Positions 13,953 through 22,269 of a DNA stretch of 30,746 bases are shown one piece after another; the first letter of the stretch is position 1; every line of letters starts with the position of its first letter. The translations under genes and the position numbers were made by a program. The notes under the pieces were generated by a model. The model worked only from the letters and a program-made list of their open reading frames with translations. It was not told the DNA's origin and searched no databases. This DNA comes from Tissierellales bacterium (lineage in GTDB: Bacteria; Bacillota; Clostridia; Tissierellales; Tissierellaceae), in the NCBI GenBank assembly GCA_030146705.1, contig JASLBE010000012.1, positions 1 through 30,746 of the forward strand. The letters run 5' to 3'.

Positions 13953-16900
13953 ATGGGAAAATTTGAAGCTTTATCCAATGCACCTGTTAAAAACAGGGAA
14001 GAAGAAATTAGGAAGCATTGGAAGGGAATAGACCTACTTAATGAGTCTATTAACACGAGAGATGAAAATAAACCATTTGTCTTCTATGAAGGACCTCCAA
14101 CAGCTAATGGAAAACCTGGTATACATCATGTTATGGCTAGGACTTTAAAGGACTTAACATGTAGATATAAAACTATGCAAGGCTATAGGGTAAAGAGAAA
14201 GGCTGGTTGGGATACTCATGGATTGCCAGTAGAGATAGAGGTTGAAAAACAACTTGGTCTTGAAAATAAGCATGAGATTGAGGACTATGGTATAGAAGAA
14301 TTTAATAAAAAATGTAGGGAGTCTGTATTTAAGTACGAGGGATTATGGAGAGATATGACGGAAAGAATGGCATATGAAGTAGATATGGATGATCCTTATA
14401 TAACTCTTGATAATGATTATATAGAATCTGTATGGTGGATTTTAGATAAGTTTTTCAAGGAAGGAATGATCTATGAAGGTCATAAGATACTTCCTTATTG
14501 TACAAGGTGTGGTACAGGACTTGCTTCTCATGAGGTAGCTCAAGGCTATAAGGAAATTACTTCTGAAACAGTCGTGGCTAAGTTTAAGTTAAAAGACAAG
14601 GATAATGAATATTTCTTGGCCTGGACAACAACTCCTTGGACCCTGCCTTCAAATGTTGCCCTTTCAGTCCACCCTGATGTGGATTATGTTAAGGTTAAAC
14701 AAGGGGATGAGTTCTACTATATAGCAGATTCTCTAAAGGATGAAGTTTTAGAGGGAGACTATGAACTAGTAGATAAGGTTAAGGGAAAGGATTTAGAGTA
14801 TGTAGAATACGAACAGCTATTGCCTTTTGTAAAGGCTGATAAAAAAGCATTTTATGTTACTCTAGCAGACTATGTTACTACTGGTGATGGTACTGGTATA
14901 GTCCATTCTGCACCCGCTTTTGGTGAAGATGATTATGAGGTTGGAAGAAAGTATGACCTTCCAGTTTTAAACCCTGTCTCACAGGAGGGTAAATTTTTAG
15001 AAACTCCTTGGGAAGGACAATTTGTAATAGATGCAGATCCAGAAATAATTGACTACTTAAGGTCAGAGGGGAAAATGTATAGGAAGCAAAAGATGAAGCA
15101 CAACTATCCACATTGTTGGAGGTGTAAGACTCCTCTTTTATACTATGCTAACCCGTCTTGGTATATAGAGATGACTAAGCTTAAGGATAAGCTAATAGAA
15201 AACAACAATGGGGTAAATTGGTATCCAGACTTTGTTGGAGAGGGTAGGTTTGGTAACTGGTTAGAAAACTTAAATGACTGGGCCATATCTAGGAGCAGGT
15301 ACTGGGGTACACCTTTTCCAGTTTGGAGATGTGAGTGTGGCCATTTAGAAAGTATAGGTTCTAGAAAGGAACTAGTTGATAAGGCAATAGAAGATATTGA
15401 TGAATCTATAGAGCTCCATAGACCTTATGTTGATGATGTCCACTTAAAATGCTCTGCTTGTGGTGGAGTTATGACTCGTGAAGAGGATGTTATAGATGTT
15501 TGGTTTGATAGTGGTTCTATGCCATTTGCCCAGCTACACTATCCATTTGAAAATAAGGATGCTTTTGAGAACAATTTCCCAGCAGATTTTATCTGTGAGG
15601 GGATAGACCAGACTCGTGGTTGGTTTTATTCTTTACTAGCCATATCAACTTTTGTAACTGGTAAGGCACCTTATAAAAATGTCCTAGTAAATGATTTAAT
15701 CTTGGACAAGGACGGAAAGAAGATGAGTAAGTCTGTTGGTAATACAGTTGATCCTTTTGAAATGTTTGATAAGTATGGAGCAGATGTTCTTAGGTGGTAT
15801 TTCATGTATGTATCTCCACCTTGGTTGACAACGAAGTTTGATATAGATGGATTAAAAGAGGTAGAAAGTAAGTTCTTTAGTACACTTAGGAACACTTATA
15901 ACTTCTTCTCCCTATATGCAAACACGGATGATATAGACCCTAGGGACTTCTTTATAGACTATAAAGATAGGCCAGAGATAGACCTTTGGATTTTGTCTAA
16001 GTACAATAACCTATTAAAGGATGTAAGGGAAAACCTAGAAATTTTTGAATATAATAGGGTTGTAAAAAATATCCAGGATTTCTTAGTTGAAGACCTATCT
16101 AACTGGTATATTAGAAGGAACAGGAGGAGGTTCTGGGCCAAGGAAGTTACAGATGATAAGAAGGCTGTATACAACACAACTTATGAAATTTTAGTTGGCC
16201 TAACCAAGATGATAGCTCCAGTTGTTCCTTATATATCTGAGGAACTTTACCAAAGGTTGGTTGGAGAAAAATCTGTCCACCTAGACTATTATCCTGAAGT
16301 AAATGAAGACCTAATAGATAATAGGGTTGAAGAAAAAATGGACCTAGTAAGGGACCTAGTTGGTCTAGGTCGTGCTTCTAGGGAAGCAAAAAGGTTAAAG
16401 GTCCGCCAACCCCTATCATCAGTTCTAGTAGATGGAAAGTATGAAGACCTAATAAAGGATTTGGTTCCACTTATTAAGGAGGAGCTAAATGTTAAGGAAG
16501 TAGTTTTTGAAGATGACCTAGGTCAATTTATGAACTTTAGCCTTAAACCAAACTTTAGGGTTGTAGGTTCAATACTTGGGAAAAAGGTGCAAACTTTTGG
16601 AAAGTTACTTGCCAGCCTAGATGCTCATGAAGTAGTTGATAAGCTTGAAAATGGTGAAAGCTTAAAGCTTGACCTAGATGGAGAAGAATTTGAAGTTTTA
16701 AAAGACTATGTCCAAATAAATATTTCATCTAAAGAAGGCTTTGATGTTGCTATGGAAAGAAACAAGTTTGTAATTTTAGATACAAGCTTGACAGATGACC
16801 TACTAGAAGAAGGGTATGCTAGGGAGTTTATTTCTAAGGTTCAGCAGATGAGAAGAAGTAATGACTATGATATATTGGATAATATAAAAATATATTATAA

Positions 16901-17051
16901 TGGATCTGAGACTATAAAAAAGGCAGTTAAGGCTTTTGAAGACTATATTAAGTCTGAAACTCTAGCAGTAGAAATTATACCAGTTGATGAAGATTTAGAA
17001 CAAGAAGATTTAAATGGAGAGATGACTGGTTTAAAATTAGAAAGACAATAA
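13953..17051 (+). CDS. ileS: Isoleucyl-tRNA synthetase, IleRS2 type, with GIHH in place of HIGH
   Basis: This 1032-residue class I synthetase charges tRNA-Ile. It begins with the block YEGPPTANGKPGIHHVMAR. The signature HIGH is replaced by GIHH (residues 56-59), with first and third positions exchanged. KRKAGWDTHGLPVE follows. The CP1 editing domain includes WTTTPWTLPSNVAL and GTGIVHSAPAFGEDDYEVG. A zinc-ribbon pair, CEC and CSACGG, precedes VWFDSG. KMSKS is at 590-594. The length and the lack of a C-terminal cysteine zinc finger place it in the IleRS2 group, which is known for mupirocin tolerance. I chose ATG 13953 because AAGGAG (13937-13942) is 10 bases upstream; a GTG at 13944 sits one base after that site. 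It is controlled by the Ile T-box and ends in a strong terminator. Confidence 0.95.
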   Translation: MGKFEALSNAPVKNREEEIRKHWKGIDLLNESINTRDENKPFVFYEGPPTANGKPGIHHVMARTLKDLTCRYKTMQGYRVKRKAGWDTHGLPVEIEVEKQLGLENKHEIEDYGIEEFNKKCRESVFKYEGLWRDMTERMAYEVDMDDPYITLDNDYIESVWWILDKFFKEGMIYEGHKILPYCTRCGTGLASHEVAQGYKEITSETVVAKFKLKDKDNEYFLAWTTTPWTLPSNVALSVHPDVDYVKVKQGDEFYYIADSLKDEVLEGDYELVDKVKGKDLEYVEYEQLLPFVKADKKAFYVTLADYVTTGDGTGIVHSAPAFGEDDYEVGRKYDLPVLNPVSQEGKFLETPWEGQFVIDADPEIIDYLRSEGKMYRKQKMKHNYPHCWRCKTPLLYYANPSWYIEMTKLKDKLIENNNGVNWYPDFVGEGRFGNWLENLNDWAISRSRYWGTPFPVWRCECGHLESIGSRKELVDKAIEDIDESIELHRPYVDDVHLKCSACGGVMTREEDVIDVWFDSGSMPFAQLHYPFENKDAFENNFPADFICEGIDQTRGWFYSLLAISTFVTGKAPYKNVLVNDLILDKDGKKMSKSVGNTVDPFEMFDKYGADVLRWYFMYVSPPWLTTKFDIDGLKEVESKFFSTLRNTYNFFSLYANTDDIDPRDFFIDYKDRPEIDLWILSKYNNLLKDVRENLEIFEYNRVVKNIQDFLVEDLSNWYIRRNRRRFWAKEVTDDKKAVYNTTYEILVGLTKMIAPVVPYISEELYQRLVGEKSVHLDYYPEVNEDLIDNRVEEKMDLVRDLVGLGRASREAKRLKVRQPLSSVLVDGKYEDLIKDLVPLIKEELNVKEVVFEDDLGQFMNFSLKPNFRVVGSILGKKVQTFGKLLASLDAHEVVDKLENGESLKLDLDGEEFEVLKDYVQINISSKEGFDVAMERNKFVILDTSLTDDLLEEGYAREFISKVQQMRRSNDYDILDNIKIYYNGSETIKKAVKAFEDYIKSETLAVEIIPVDEDLEQEDLNGEMTGLKLERQ

Positions 17052-17086
17052 GAGATTTAAATTTATAATTATAAGGTAGTTGGTAG

Positions 17087-17117
17087 CCCCCTAGGTAAAA
17101 ACCTAGGGGGTTTTTTT
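17087..17117 (+). terminator. Strong rho-independent terminator of ileS
   Basis: A perfect 10-bp stem, CCCCCTAGGT (17087-17096) with ACCTAGGGGG (17101-17110), closes an AAAA loop and is followed by seven Ts. Confidence 0.93.
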
Positions 17118-17720
17118 ATTTTTAGGTTTAATATAGTAGATAAAATCTAGTATAGGCTAAAGGCTAGGAGTCTAGACCTAGCTAGAATTGGAAAAATTAT
17201 ACTTTAGAGGGAGAGAGATTAAAAAGAAGACCTAGGGGCTATCTTGTTGAAAAAATCAATTTTTACTTTGGTTTTTAGGGCTTAAAAAATGGGGGGAGGA
17301 AAAGTAAAATAGGATAAATATTACAAAAAATTAATATTATTAGGTTTGAAAAATTATTAGAAATTTAAGATAACTAATAGGATGGCTAAATTTCAACTAT
17401 ATAAGATAAATTATTAGTATTGGTGGATCTTAAAAAAATACTTATAATAGGTTTTACTGATTAATTTTTAAAATATATTATAAAAGGATATATAGGAAAA
17501 TAAGTTAGGTCCTAATAAGTAGATAATCCCAATGAAAAGGATTGTTAAATAATAAACCATCAGATTTTTCAGATAATTCAATAAAAAAAGTATAGAATAA
17601 TTAAAAAAAGTATTATATACTGAACACGTGGGATAATTCCAGTAATTATCTTGTGGAATTGTACATTGTAAACTTTAATGGGGAATGAGAGTCAAACATT
17701 TGTAAGGAGGACTTGAAAAG
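17118..17720 (+). other. 603-base gene-free region before the symporter gene
   Basis: No frame with a ribosome site is seen on either strand. The stretch is very A+T-rich with a single CpG. It has several short purine-rich tracts, a small AAAAAT/ATTTTT hairpin near 17250, and twice the run AAAAAAAGTAT (about 17584 and 17604). Only the last 100 bases hold clear structure (hairpins at 17632-17660, ribosome site at 17704-17710). I recognise no known riboswitch class. Confidence 0.6.
17632..17660 (+). promoter_or_regulatory. Two mutually exclusive hairpins in the symporter leader
   Basis: GATAATT (17632-17638) can pair with AATTATC (17644-17650). AATTCCA (17635-17641) can instead pair with TGGAATT (17654-17660). 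The first arms overlap, so only one hairpin can form at a time. No T-run follows either. The element lies 60 bases before the start codon and could be an RNA switch or a protein operator. Confidence 0.35.
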
Positions 17721-19124
17721 ATGGATTTAATTATGGCAATTAATGCAAAGGTGGACAGCTTTGTCTGGGGACCCCCGATTTTGATTTTAATAGTTGGTAC
17801 AGGAATGTATATAACTTTTAAAACAAAGTTTTTTACCGTTAGAAAGCTAGGCTACATATTCGGTGAAACCTTGGGGAAGGTTTTTAGGAAGGACAAGAGT
17901 GGAGAGCAAGAAGGAGAAGGTGAAATAACCCCCTTCCAGGCTATGGCAACCGCCTTGGCAGCAACCTTGGGAACGGGAAATATTGCAGGGGTAGCAACAG
18001 CAATAACACTTGGAGGACCAGGGGCAATATTTTGGATGTGGATTTCAGGTTTTTTTGGAATGGCTACAAAATATTCGGAAGTTGTGCTTAGTATAAGGTA
18101 TAGGGAAGCTAAAGAAGATGGGTCTTATGTTGGTGGTCCAATGTATTACCTTAAAAATGGGCTTAAAAAACCTTGGTTGGCAGTTTTGTTTTCAGTATTT
18201 GCTTCAATAGCAGCACTAGGTACTGGAAATATGGTACAGTCAAATTCAGTAGCAGACTCCCTTTATACAACTTTTGGTATAAGCAAGATTGTAACAGGTT
18301 TAGTTTTGGCTGTTATTGTTGCTTTAGCAATGTTTGGAGGATTAAAGAGGATTGCCAGTATTACAGAAAAATTAGTTCCATTTATGGCTATATTTTATAT
18401 AGGTGGAGCACTTTTAGTTTTATTACTTAATGCAACAAAGATACCACAAGCATTTTCAATAATTATAAAGTCTGCTTTAGGACTTAGGGCAGTTGGAGGA
18501 GGAATAGCTGGTTCATCAATTGTAGCCCTATCCCTTAAGGCTGGTGTAGCTAGGGGTGTATTCTCAAATGAGGCAGGACTAGGTTCTGCACCAATAGCCC
18601 ATGCACCTGCAACAACAGACAACCCAGTAAAACAAGGTTTCTGGGGAGTTTTTGAAGTATTTATGTCAACAATAGTTATTTGTACAATGACAGCACTTGC
18701 AATTTTAGTAGGACTTGATATAGGCCTTGTTGAGGGTGGTACTGTAACAGGAAGTGCCCTGACAACTTTAGCCTTTGAAAGTGCCTTAGGAACTGTTGGA
18801 GGCTATATAGTTTCAATAGGACTTTTATTTTTTGCACTTTCTACTTTGCTTAGCTGGTCTTACTATGGAGAGGTTAGTTTAGAGTTTTTATTTGGACCAA
18901 AAGTTGCAAATGCTTACAAGTACCTATGGGTACCCTTAGTATTTTTAGGATCAGTTGCTAGTTTAGATGCAGTATGGAGCATATCAAATACTTTTAATGG
19001 TCTAATGGCCATTCCAAACTTAATAGGGGTATTTGGACTTAGTAAGGTTGTAATAGACTTGACTCTTGAGTATTTTGATGCGGGAGAAAAAGCTAAGGTT
19101 AAAAACAAGTCATATGTAAAGTAG
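17721..19124 (+). CDS. alsT: Alanine/glycine:cation symporter (AGCS family, AlsT/DagA)
   Basis: This 467-residue protein has about ten to eleven membrane segments. The AGCS family signature is plain: TALAATLGTGNIAGVATAI (77-95), then GGPGAIFWMWISGFFGMAT and the block beginning SYVGGPMYYLKNGL. Later blocks GVARGVFSNEAGLGSAPIAH and LSTLLSWSYYGE are equally typical. The protein imports alanine or glycine with sodium across the cytoplasmic membrane. AAGGAGG (17704-17710) lies 10 bases before ATG 17721. It is monocistronic, with a 600-base leader and its own terminator. The C-terminus is short and charged (AGEKAKVKNKSYVK). The family is certain; preference between alanine, glycine and glutamine is not readable. 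Confidence 0.93.
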   Translation: MDLIMAINAKVDSFVWGPPILILIVGTGMYITFKTKFFTVRKLGYIFGETLGKVFRKDKSGEQEGEGEITPFQAMATALAATLGTGNIAGVATAITLGGPGAIFWMWISGFFGMATKYSEVVLSIRYREAKEDGSYVGGPMYYLKNGLKKPWLAVLFSVFASIAALGTGNMVQSNSVADSLYTTFGISKIVTGLVLAVIVALAMFGGLKRIASITEKLVPFMAIFYIGGALLVLLLNATKIPQAFSIIIKSALGLRAVGGGIAGSSIVALSLKAGVARGVFSNEAGLGSAPIAHAPATTDNPVKQGFWGVFEVFMSTIVICTMTALAILVGLDIGLVEGGTVTGSALTTLAFESALGTVGGYIVSIGLLFFALSTLLSWSYYGEVSLEFLFGPKVANAYKYLWVPLVFLGSVASLDAVWSISNTFNGLMAIPNLIGVFGLSKVVIDLTLEYFDAGEKAKVKNKSYVK

Positions 19125-19151
19125 CTTAAAAGTTTAAATATAGGATTATAG

Positions 19152-19185
19152 TAAAATTCCAGGGAGACCTGGGATTTTATTTTTT
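19152..19185 (+). terminator. Rho-independent terminator of the symporter gene
   Basis: A 12-bp stem (19152-19163 with 19168-19179, one G-U wobble) closes a GAGA tetraloop and is followed by a T-run. Confidence 0.85.
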
Positions 19186-19210
19186 ATAAATAGATAAAGA
19201 AAAACTACTG

Positions 19211-19219
19211 TGATATACT
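19211..19219 (+). promoter_or_regulatory. Extended -10 promoter of the C-S lyase operon
   Basis: TGATATACT (TG, one base, TATACT) lies 24 bases before the start codon at 19244. No -35 hexamer is recognisable, as is common for extended -10 promoters. Confidence 0.4.
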
Positions 19220-19243
19220 ATTTTAATAATAGGAGGGGATAAT

Positions 19244-20410
19244 ATGAAATATGATTTTGATAGTATAGTTGAAAGAAGAGGAACAGACTCTATTAAATGG
19301 AACAACGAATATACAGACCAAGATATTTTGCCAATGTGGGTAGCCGATATGGACTTTAAGTCTAGTCCTAAAATAATAGAGGGACTGGAAGCCAGAATAA
19401 GGCACGGTGTTTATGGCTACTATAAAATAGATGATACTGTTTTTCAAAGTGTAATAGATTTTATGAAAAGTAGGCATAGACTAGATATTGAAAAATCAGA
19501 TATAGTATTTGTACCAGGAGTAGTTACAGGACTTAATGTTGCAATGGAAGCCATCTTAAAGGATGGGGACAATATAATTGTCCAACCACCTATATATACA
19601 CCCTTTTTAAATTTAGATACCAATAGGAATATAGAAATTTTAGAAAATCCTTTAATTAAAAAAGATACTAGGTATGAGATGGATTTTGAAAACCTAGAGG
19701 AAATTATAAATGAAAGAACCAAGGCAATAGTAATAGCCAACCCTCATAATCCAACTGGAAGGGTTTGGTCAGCAGAAGAGCTAGCTAGACTATCTAGCCT
19801 GGCTATGGAAAATAATATTCTTATAATATCAGATGATATTCATTCAGATATTATAAGGGAGGGTGAGAAGTACACTCCTATTATTAATATATCAGAAGAA
19901 GTTAAAATGAACAGCATAAGCTTTTTTTCTCCAAGTAAGACTTTTAACATAGCGGGATTTTCAACATCAGTTGCAATCATACCTAACAAGGATATAAGGG
20001 ATAAGTTTATAGGAGTAATGGACAGGCTCCATATACCAGCTACAAATATTTTAGGCAAGGAAGCCCTTAAGATTGCCTATGGTAGTTGTGAAGATTGGCT
20101 AGATGAATTAAACTTATATATAGATGGAAACTTTAAAGTTGCCAAGGACTATATTGATGAAAATATTAAAGATTTAGTTAGCTATATACCAGAGGGAACC
20201 TATTTAATGTGGCTGGATTTTTCTAAGCTAAACTTAAGCAATGAAAAAATAAATGAGGCCCTTATTAATACTGGCAAGGTATATTTGAAAAATGGGGCTG
20301 ACTATGGCCAGGGAGGAGAGGGATATTTTAGGATAAACCTTGGAACCCCAAGAAAGCTCTTGCTAGATGGACTTGAAAGAATAAAGAAGACAGTTGATAG
20401 TTTGAAATAA
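19244..20410 (+). CDS. patB: PLP-dependent C-S lyase/aminotransferase (MalY/PatB family)
   Basis: This 388-residue fold-type I PLP enzyme has the MalY/PatB start, with DSIKWNNEY and LPMWVADMDFKSSPKI. ANPHNPTGRVWSAEEL follows, containing the PLP-ring-stacking Asn-Pro-Thr-Gly region. ISDDIHSDII carries the Asp that binds the pyridine nitrogen. SPSKTFNIAG has the Schiff-base Lys232. Near the end YFRINLGTPR holds the carboxylate-binding Arg. These enzymes cleave cystathionine or cysteine conjugates to a thiol, pyruvate and ammonia; some also transaminate. AGGAGGGG precedes ATG 19244. The gene starts a run of co-oriented, closely spaced genes (gap of 14 bases to the next). Beta-lyase is the best call; a true aminotransferase is possible. 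Confidence 0.88.
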   Translation: MKYDFDSIVERRGTDSIKWNNEYTDQDILPMWVADMDFKSSPKIIEGLEARIRHGVYGYYKIDDTVFQSVIDFMKSRHRLDIEKSDIVFVPGVVTGLNVAMEAILKDGDNIIVQPPIYTPFLNLDTNRNIEILENPLIKKDTRYEMDFENLEEIINERTKAIVIANPHNPTGRVWSAEELARLSSLAMENNILIISDDIHSDIIREGEKYTPIINISEEVKMNSISFFSPSKTFNIAGFSTSVAIIPNKDIRDKFIGVMDRLHIPATNILGKEALKIAYGSCEDWLDELNLYIDGNFKVAKDYIDENIKDLVSYIPEGTYLMWLDFSKLNLSNEKINEALINTGKVYLKNGADYGQGGEGYFRINLGTPRKLLLDGLERIKKTVDSLK

Positions 20411-20424
20411 TATGGAGGTAGTAT

Positions 20425-20952
20425 ATGAGGGTAACCTATAGATTAGAGAGAGAGGATTATTTTAATTTTGATATTAATCAAATGAGGAATATCCCTAAAA
20501 TAAATAAGGGGATTAATGTCCAAAGATTTTTCATACCATCTATATTTACAATATTTATTTTGTTATTTGTAGGTCTTACTAAAAATGATGTAAAGACTAT
20601 ACTCCCACTTTATATAGTAATAGTTTTGATTTGGGTTATTATGTACCCAAGGCTATTAATGAAGTCTACCCATAAGCGGTTAAGCAAGACCTTAGATGGC
20701 AAGGATGATGATTATTTTGATTTTTCCACTATAGAAGTTAGGCCAGATGGGGTATATAAAATAGAGAAGGATGAGGCTGGAGAGGAGAAAGCTTTATTTG
20801 TTACAGAAAAAATTTCTGCTATAAACCAAGATGAAAATTACTTGTATGTATTTTTACCTGTGGGATCTTTTTATGTAATTCCCTTAAAATATTTTAAGAG
20901 TGAGGACCATAAAACTAGGTTTATAGATGATATAAAGAAGCTTATAGCATAA
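20425..20952 (+). CDS. YcxB-like membrane protein (first of tandem pair)
   Basis: This 175-residue protein starts MRVTYRLEREDYFNFDINQM, the usual opening of YcxB-like proteins (a short strand, then a Tyr/Phe-rich helix). Two adjacent hydrophobic segments follow at about residues 35-50 and 57-75. A C-terminal cytoplasmic domain ends in the strands KISAINQDENYLYVFLPVG and FYVIPLKYF. The VIP-like motif near the end is typical of the family, which has no known function. GGAGG precedes ATG 20425, 14 bases after the lyase gene. It is followed 9 bases later by a second protein of the same architecture, so the pair looks like an old tandem duplication or a heterodimer. Confidence 0.72.
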   Translation: MRVTYRLEREDYFNFDINQMRNIPKINKGINVQRFFIPSIFTIFILLFVGLTKNDVKTILPLYIVIVLIWVIMYPRLLMKSTHKRLSKTLDGKDDDYFDFSTIEVRPDGVYKIEKDEAGEEKALFVTEKISAINQDENYLYVFLPVGSFYVIPLKYFKSEDHKTRFIDDIKKLIA

Positions 20953-20961
20953 GGTGATATA

Positions 20962-21474
20962 ATGGAAATTAGATATAATTTAAGCCGAGAAGACTATATA
21001 AACTTTAATATAGAGTATGTAATCGGTTCGAAGATAGTGAGGAAGTTTTTTTACTTCCAAAAGATTTTAATGGCCCTACTTTTATTTTTGGCCCTATTTG
21101 TAGTTAGGAGGAAGTATCATATATCAATAGCCTACCTGGCTATGATGTATGTTTTAGTATATTTTGGCTGGGCAGCCATAGAAGGGTTTTTAATTAGGTT
21201 TATAATTAAAAGAAAATTACACAAGGACCTGGATAAGGATCCCAAGTTAATAGGAGCTAAAACCTTAGCCTTTTGTGGAGAAGGAATTAAAGATTTAAGT
21301 GGGGGAGGAAATTTTTTAGTCAAGTGGAAGCATATAAAGTTTATAGAGGAGTTGGAAAACTATATCTATATTTTTACCAGCCTAAACTCAGGCTATATCC
21401 TCCCTAAGAGATGTGTAGAAGAAGTAGAGGCCAAAGAAATTATAGGCCTAGTAAATAGTAGGATTGAAAAATGA
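20962..21474 (+). CDS. YcxB-like membrane protein (second of tandem pair)
   Basis: This 170-residue protein has the same plan as its neighbour. The opening is MEIRYNLSREDYINFNIEYV, two hydrophobic segments lie at about residues 35-50 and 56-75, and the C-terminal domain contains FLVKWKHIKFIEELENYIYI and SGYILPKRCV, parallel to the neighbour's closing strands. Identity to the first copy is visible mainly in the first 18 residues and the last 50, so the two are clearly diverged. AAGGTGAT precedes ATG 20962. The stop codon lies 16 bases before the sirtuin start. Family function is unknown; membrane location is inferred from hydrophobicity. Confidence 0.72.
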   Translation: MEIRYNLSREDYINFNIEYVIGSKIVRKFFYFQKILMALLLFLALFVVRRKYHISIAYLAMMYVLVYFGWAAIEGFLIRFIIKRKLHKDLDKDPKLIGAKTLAFCGEGIKDLSGGGNFLVKWKHIKFIEELENYIYIFTSLNSGYILPKRCVEEVEAKEIIGLVNSRIEK

Positions 21475-21490
21475 GAAATGGAGGGTTTTA

Positions 21491-22222
21491 ATGTCTTTAG
21501 GAGATATTGAAAAACTAAAAGAGATAGTTAAAAACAGTAGGTATATAGTTTTTTTTGGAGGAGCAGGTGTTTCAACAGAAAGTAACATACCAGACTTTAG
21601 GTCGGAAACAGGCCTTTATAGCGGGACAGATGGCCTAGGAAGAGAACCAGAGTATATGTTGAGTCATGAGTGCTTTATTAATGAGCCAGAAGAGTTTTAC
21701 AGTTTTTATAAGGACAAGATGATTTATACAGATGCCAAGCCAAACGATGCCCACCTAGCCTTGGCAGAGCTAGAAAGAGAAGGGAAGCTAAAGGCAGTTG
21801 TAACTCAAAATATAGATGCCCTACACCAAATGGCAGGGTCTAAAAATGTTTATGAATTACATGGATCTGTTCTTAGGAATTACTGTGAATCTTGCCAGAC
21901 CTTTCACGACCTTGACTATATATTAAAGTCTAAGGGAGTTCCACATTGTAAGGAGTGTGGTGGGATTGTTAAACCAGATGTGGTCCTTTATGGAGAATCT
22001 TTAGATATGGATGTTTTAAATGAAGCAGTGGACCATATATCTAAGGCAGATACCTTAATTGTTGGGGGAACCTCCCTAAGGGTTTATCCAGCTGCAAGTC
22101 TAATAAGATACTTTAAAGGCAAAGACCTGGTTTTAATAAACAAGTCAGACACACCCTATACAGACCAAGCTAGCCTGGTTTTCAATGATAGTATAGGTAA
22201 AATATTATCAGAAATAGTCTAG
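21491..22222 (+). CDS. cobB: NAD-dependent protein deacylase, Sir2 family
   Basis: This 243-residue sirtuin has every catalytic motif. GGAGVSTESNIPDFRS (23-38) binds NAD. TQNIDALHQMAG (105-116) holds the nicotinamide-pocket Asn/Asp. YELHGS contains the catalytic His124. Four zinc cysteines sit at 132, 135, 153 and 156. VLYGESL and GGTSLRVYPA bind the acyl-lysine strand. It removes acyl groups from lysines in the cytoplasm, making nicotinamide and O-acyl-ADP-ribose. I chose ATG 21491, 5 bases after GGAGGG (21480-21485); an in-frame TTG at 21464 lies inside the previous gene without a ribosome site. It is co-oriented with the YcxB pair. A hairpin follows immediately. Confidence 0.93.
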   Translation: MSLGDIEKLKEIVKNSRYIVFFGGAGVSTESNIPDFRSETGLYSGTDGLGREPEYMLSHECFINEPEEFYSFYKDKMIYTDAKPNDAHLALAELEREGKLKAVVTQNIDALHQMAGSKNVYELHGSVLRNYCESCQTFHDLDYILKSKGVPHCKECGGIVKPDVVLYGESLDMDVLNEAVDHISKADTLIVGGTSLRVYPAASLIRYFKGKDLVLINKSDTPYTDQASLVFNDSIGKILSEIV

Positions 22223-22224
22223 AG

Positions 22225-22248
22225 AAATGTCCTAGGAATAGGACATTT
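22225..22248 (+). terminator. Hairpin after the sirtuin gene (weak terminator)
   Basis: A perfect 10-bp stem (22225-22234 with 22239-22248) closes a GGAA tetraloop but is followed only by TATCTATG. It may terminate partly or protect the upstream message, because the next gene starts 22 bases later without an obvious promoter. Confidence 0.5.
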
Positions 22249-22269
22249 TATCTATGAGGAGGGATTTTT

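Noticed and set aside
17584..17614. Repeated AAAAAAAGTAT as a direct repeat or origin-like element
   Set aside because: The two copies are short and A-rich and expected by chance in such A+T-rich DNA; no DnaA-box cluster is present.
17118..17720. Known riboswitch (for example glycine) in the symporter leader
   Set aside because: I found no recognisable glycine aptamer core or other known class; the sequence is A+T-rich with almost no CpG, unlike the T-box leader.
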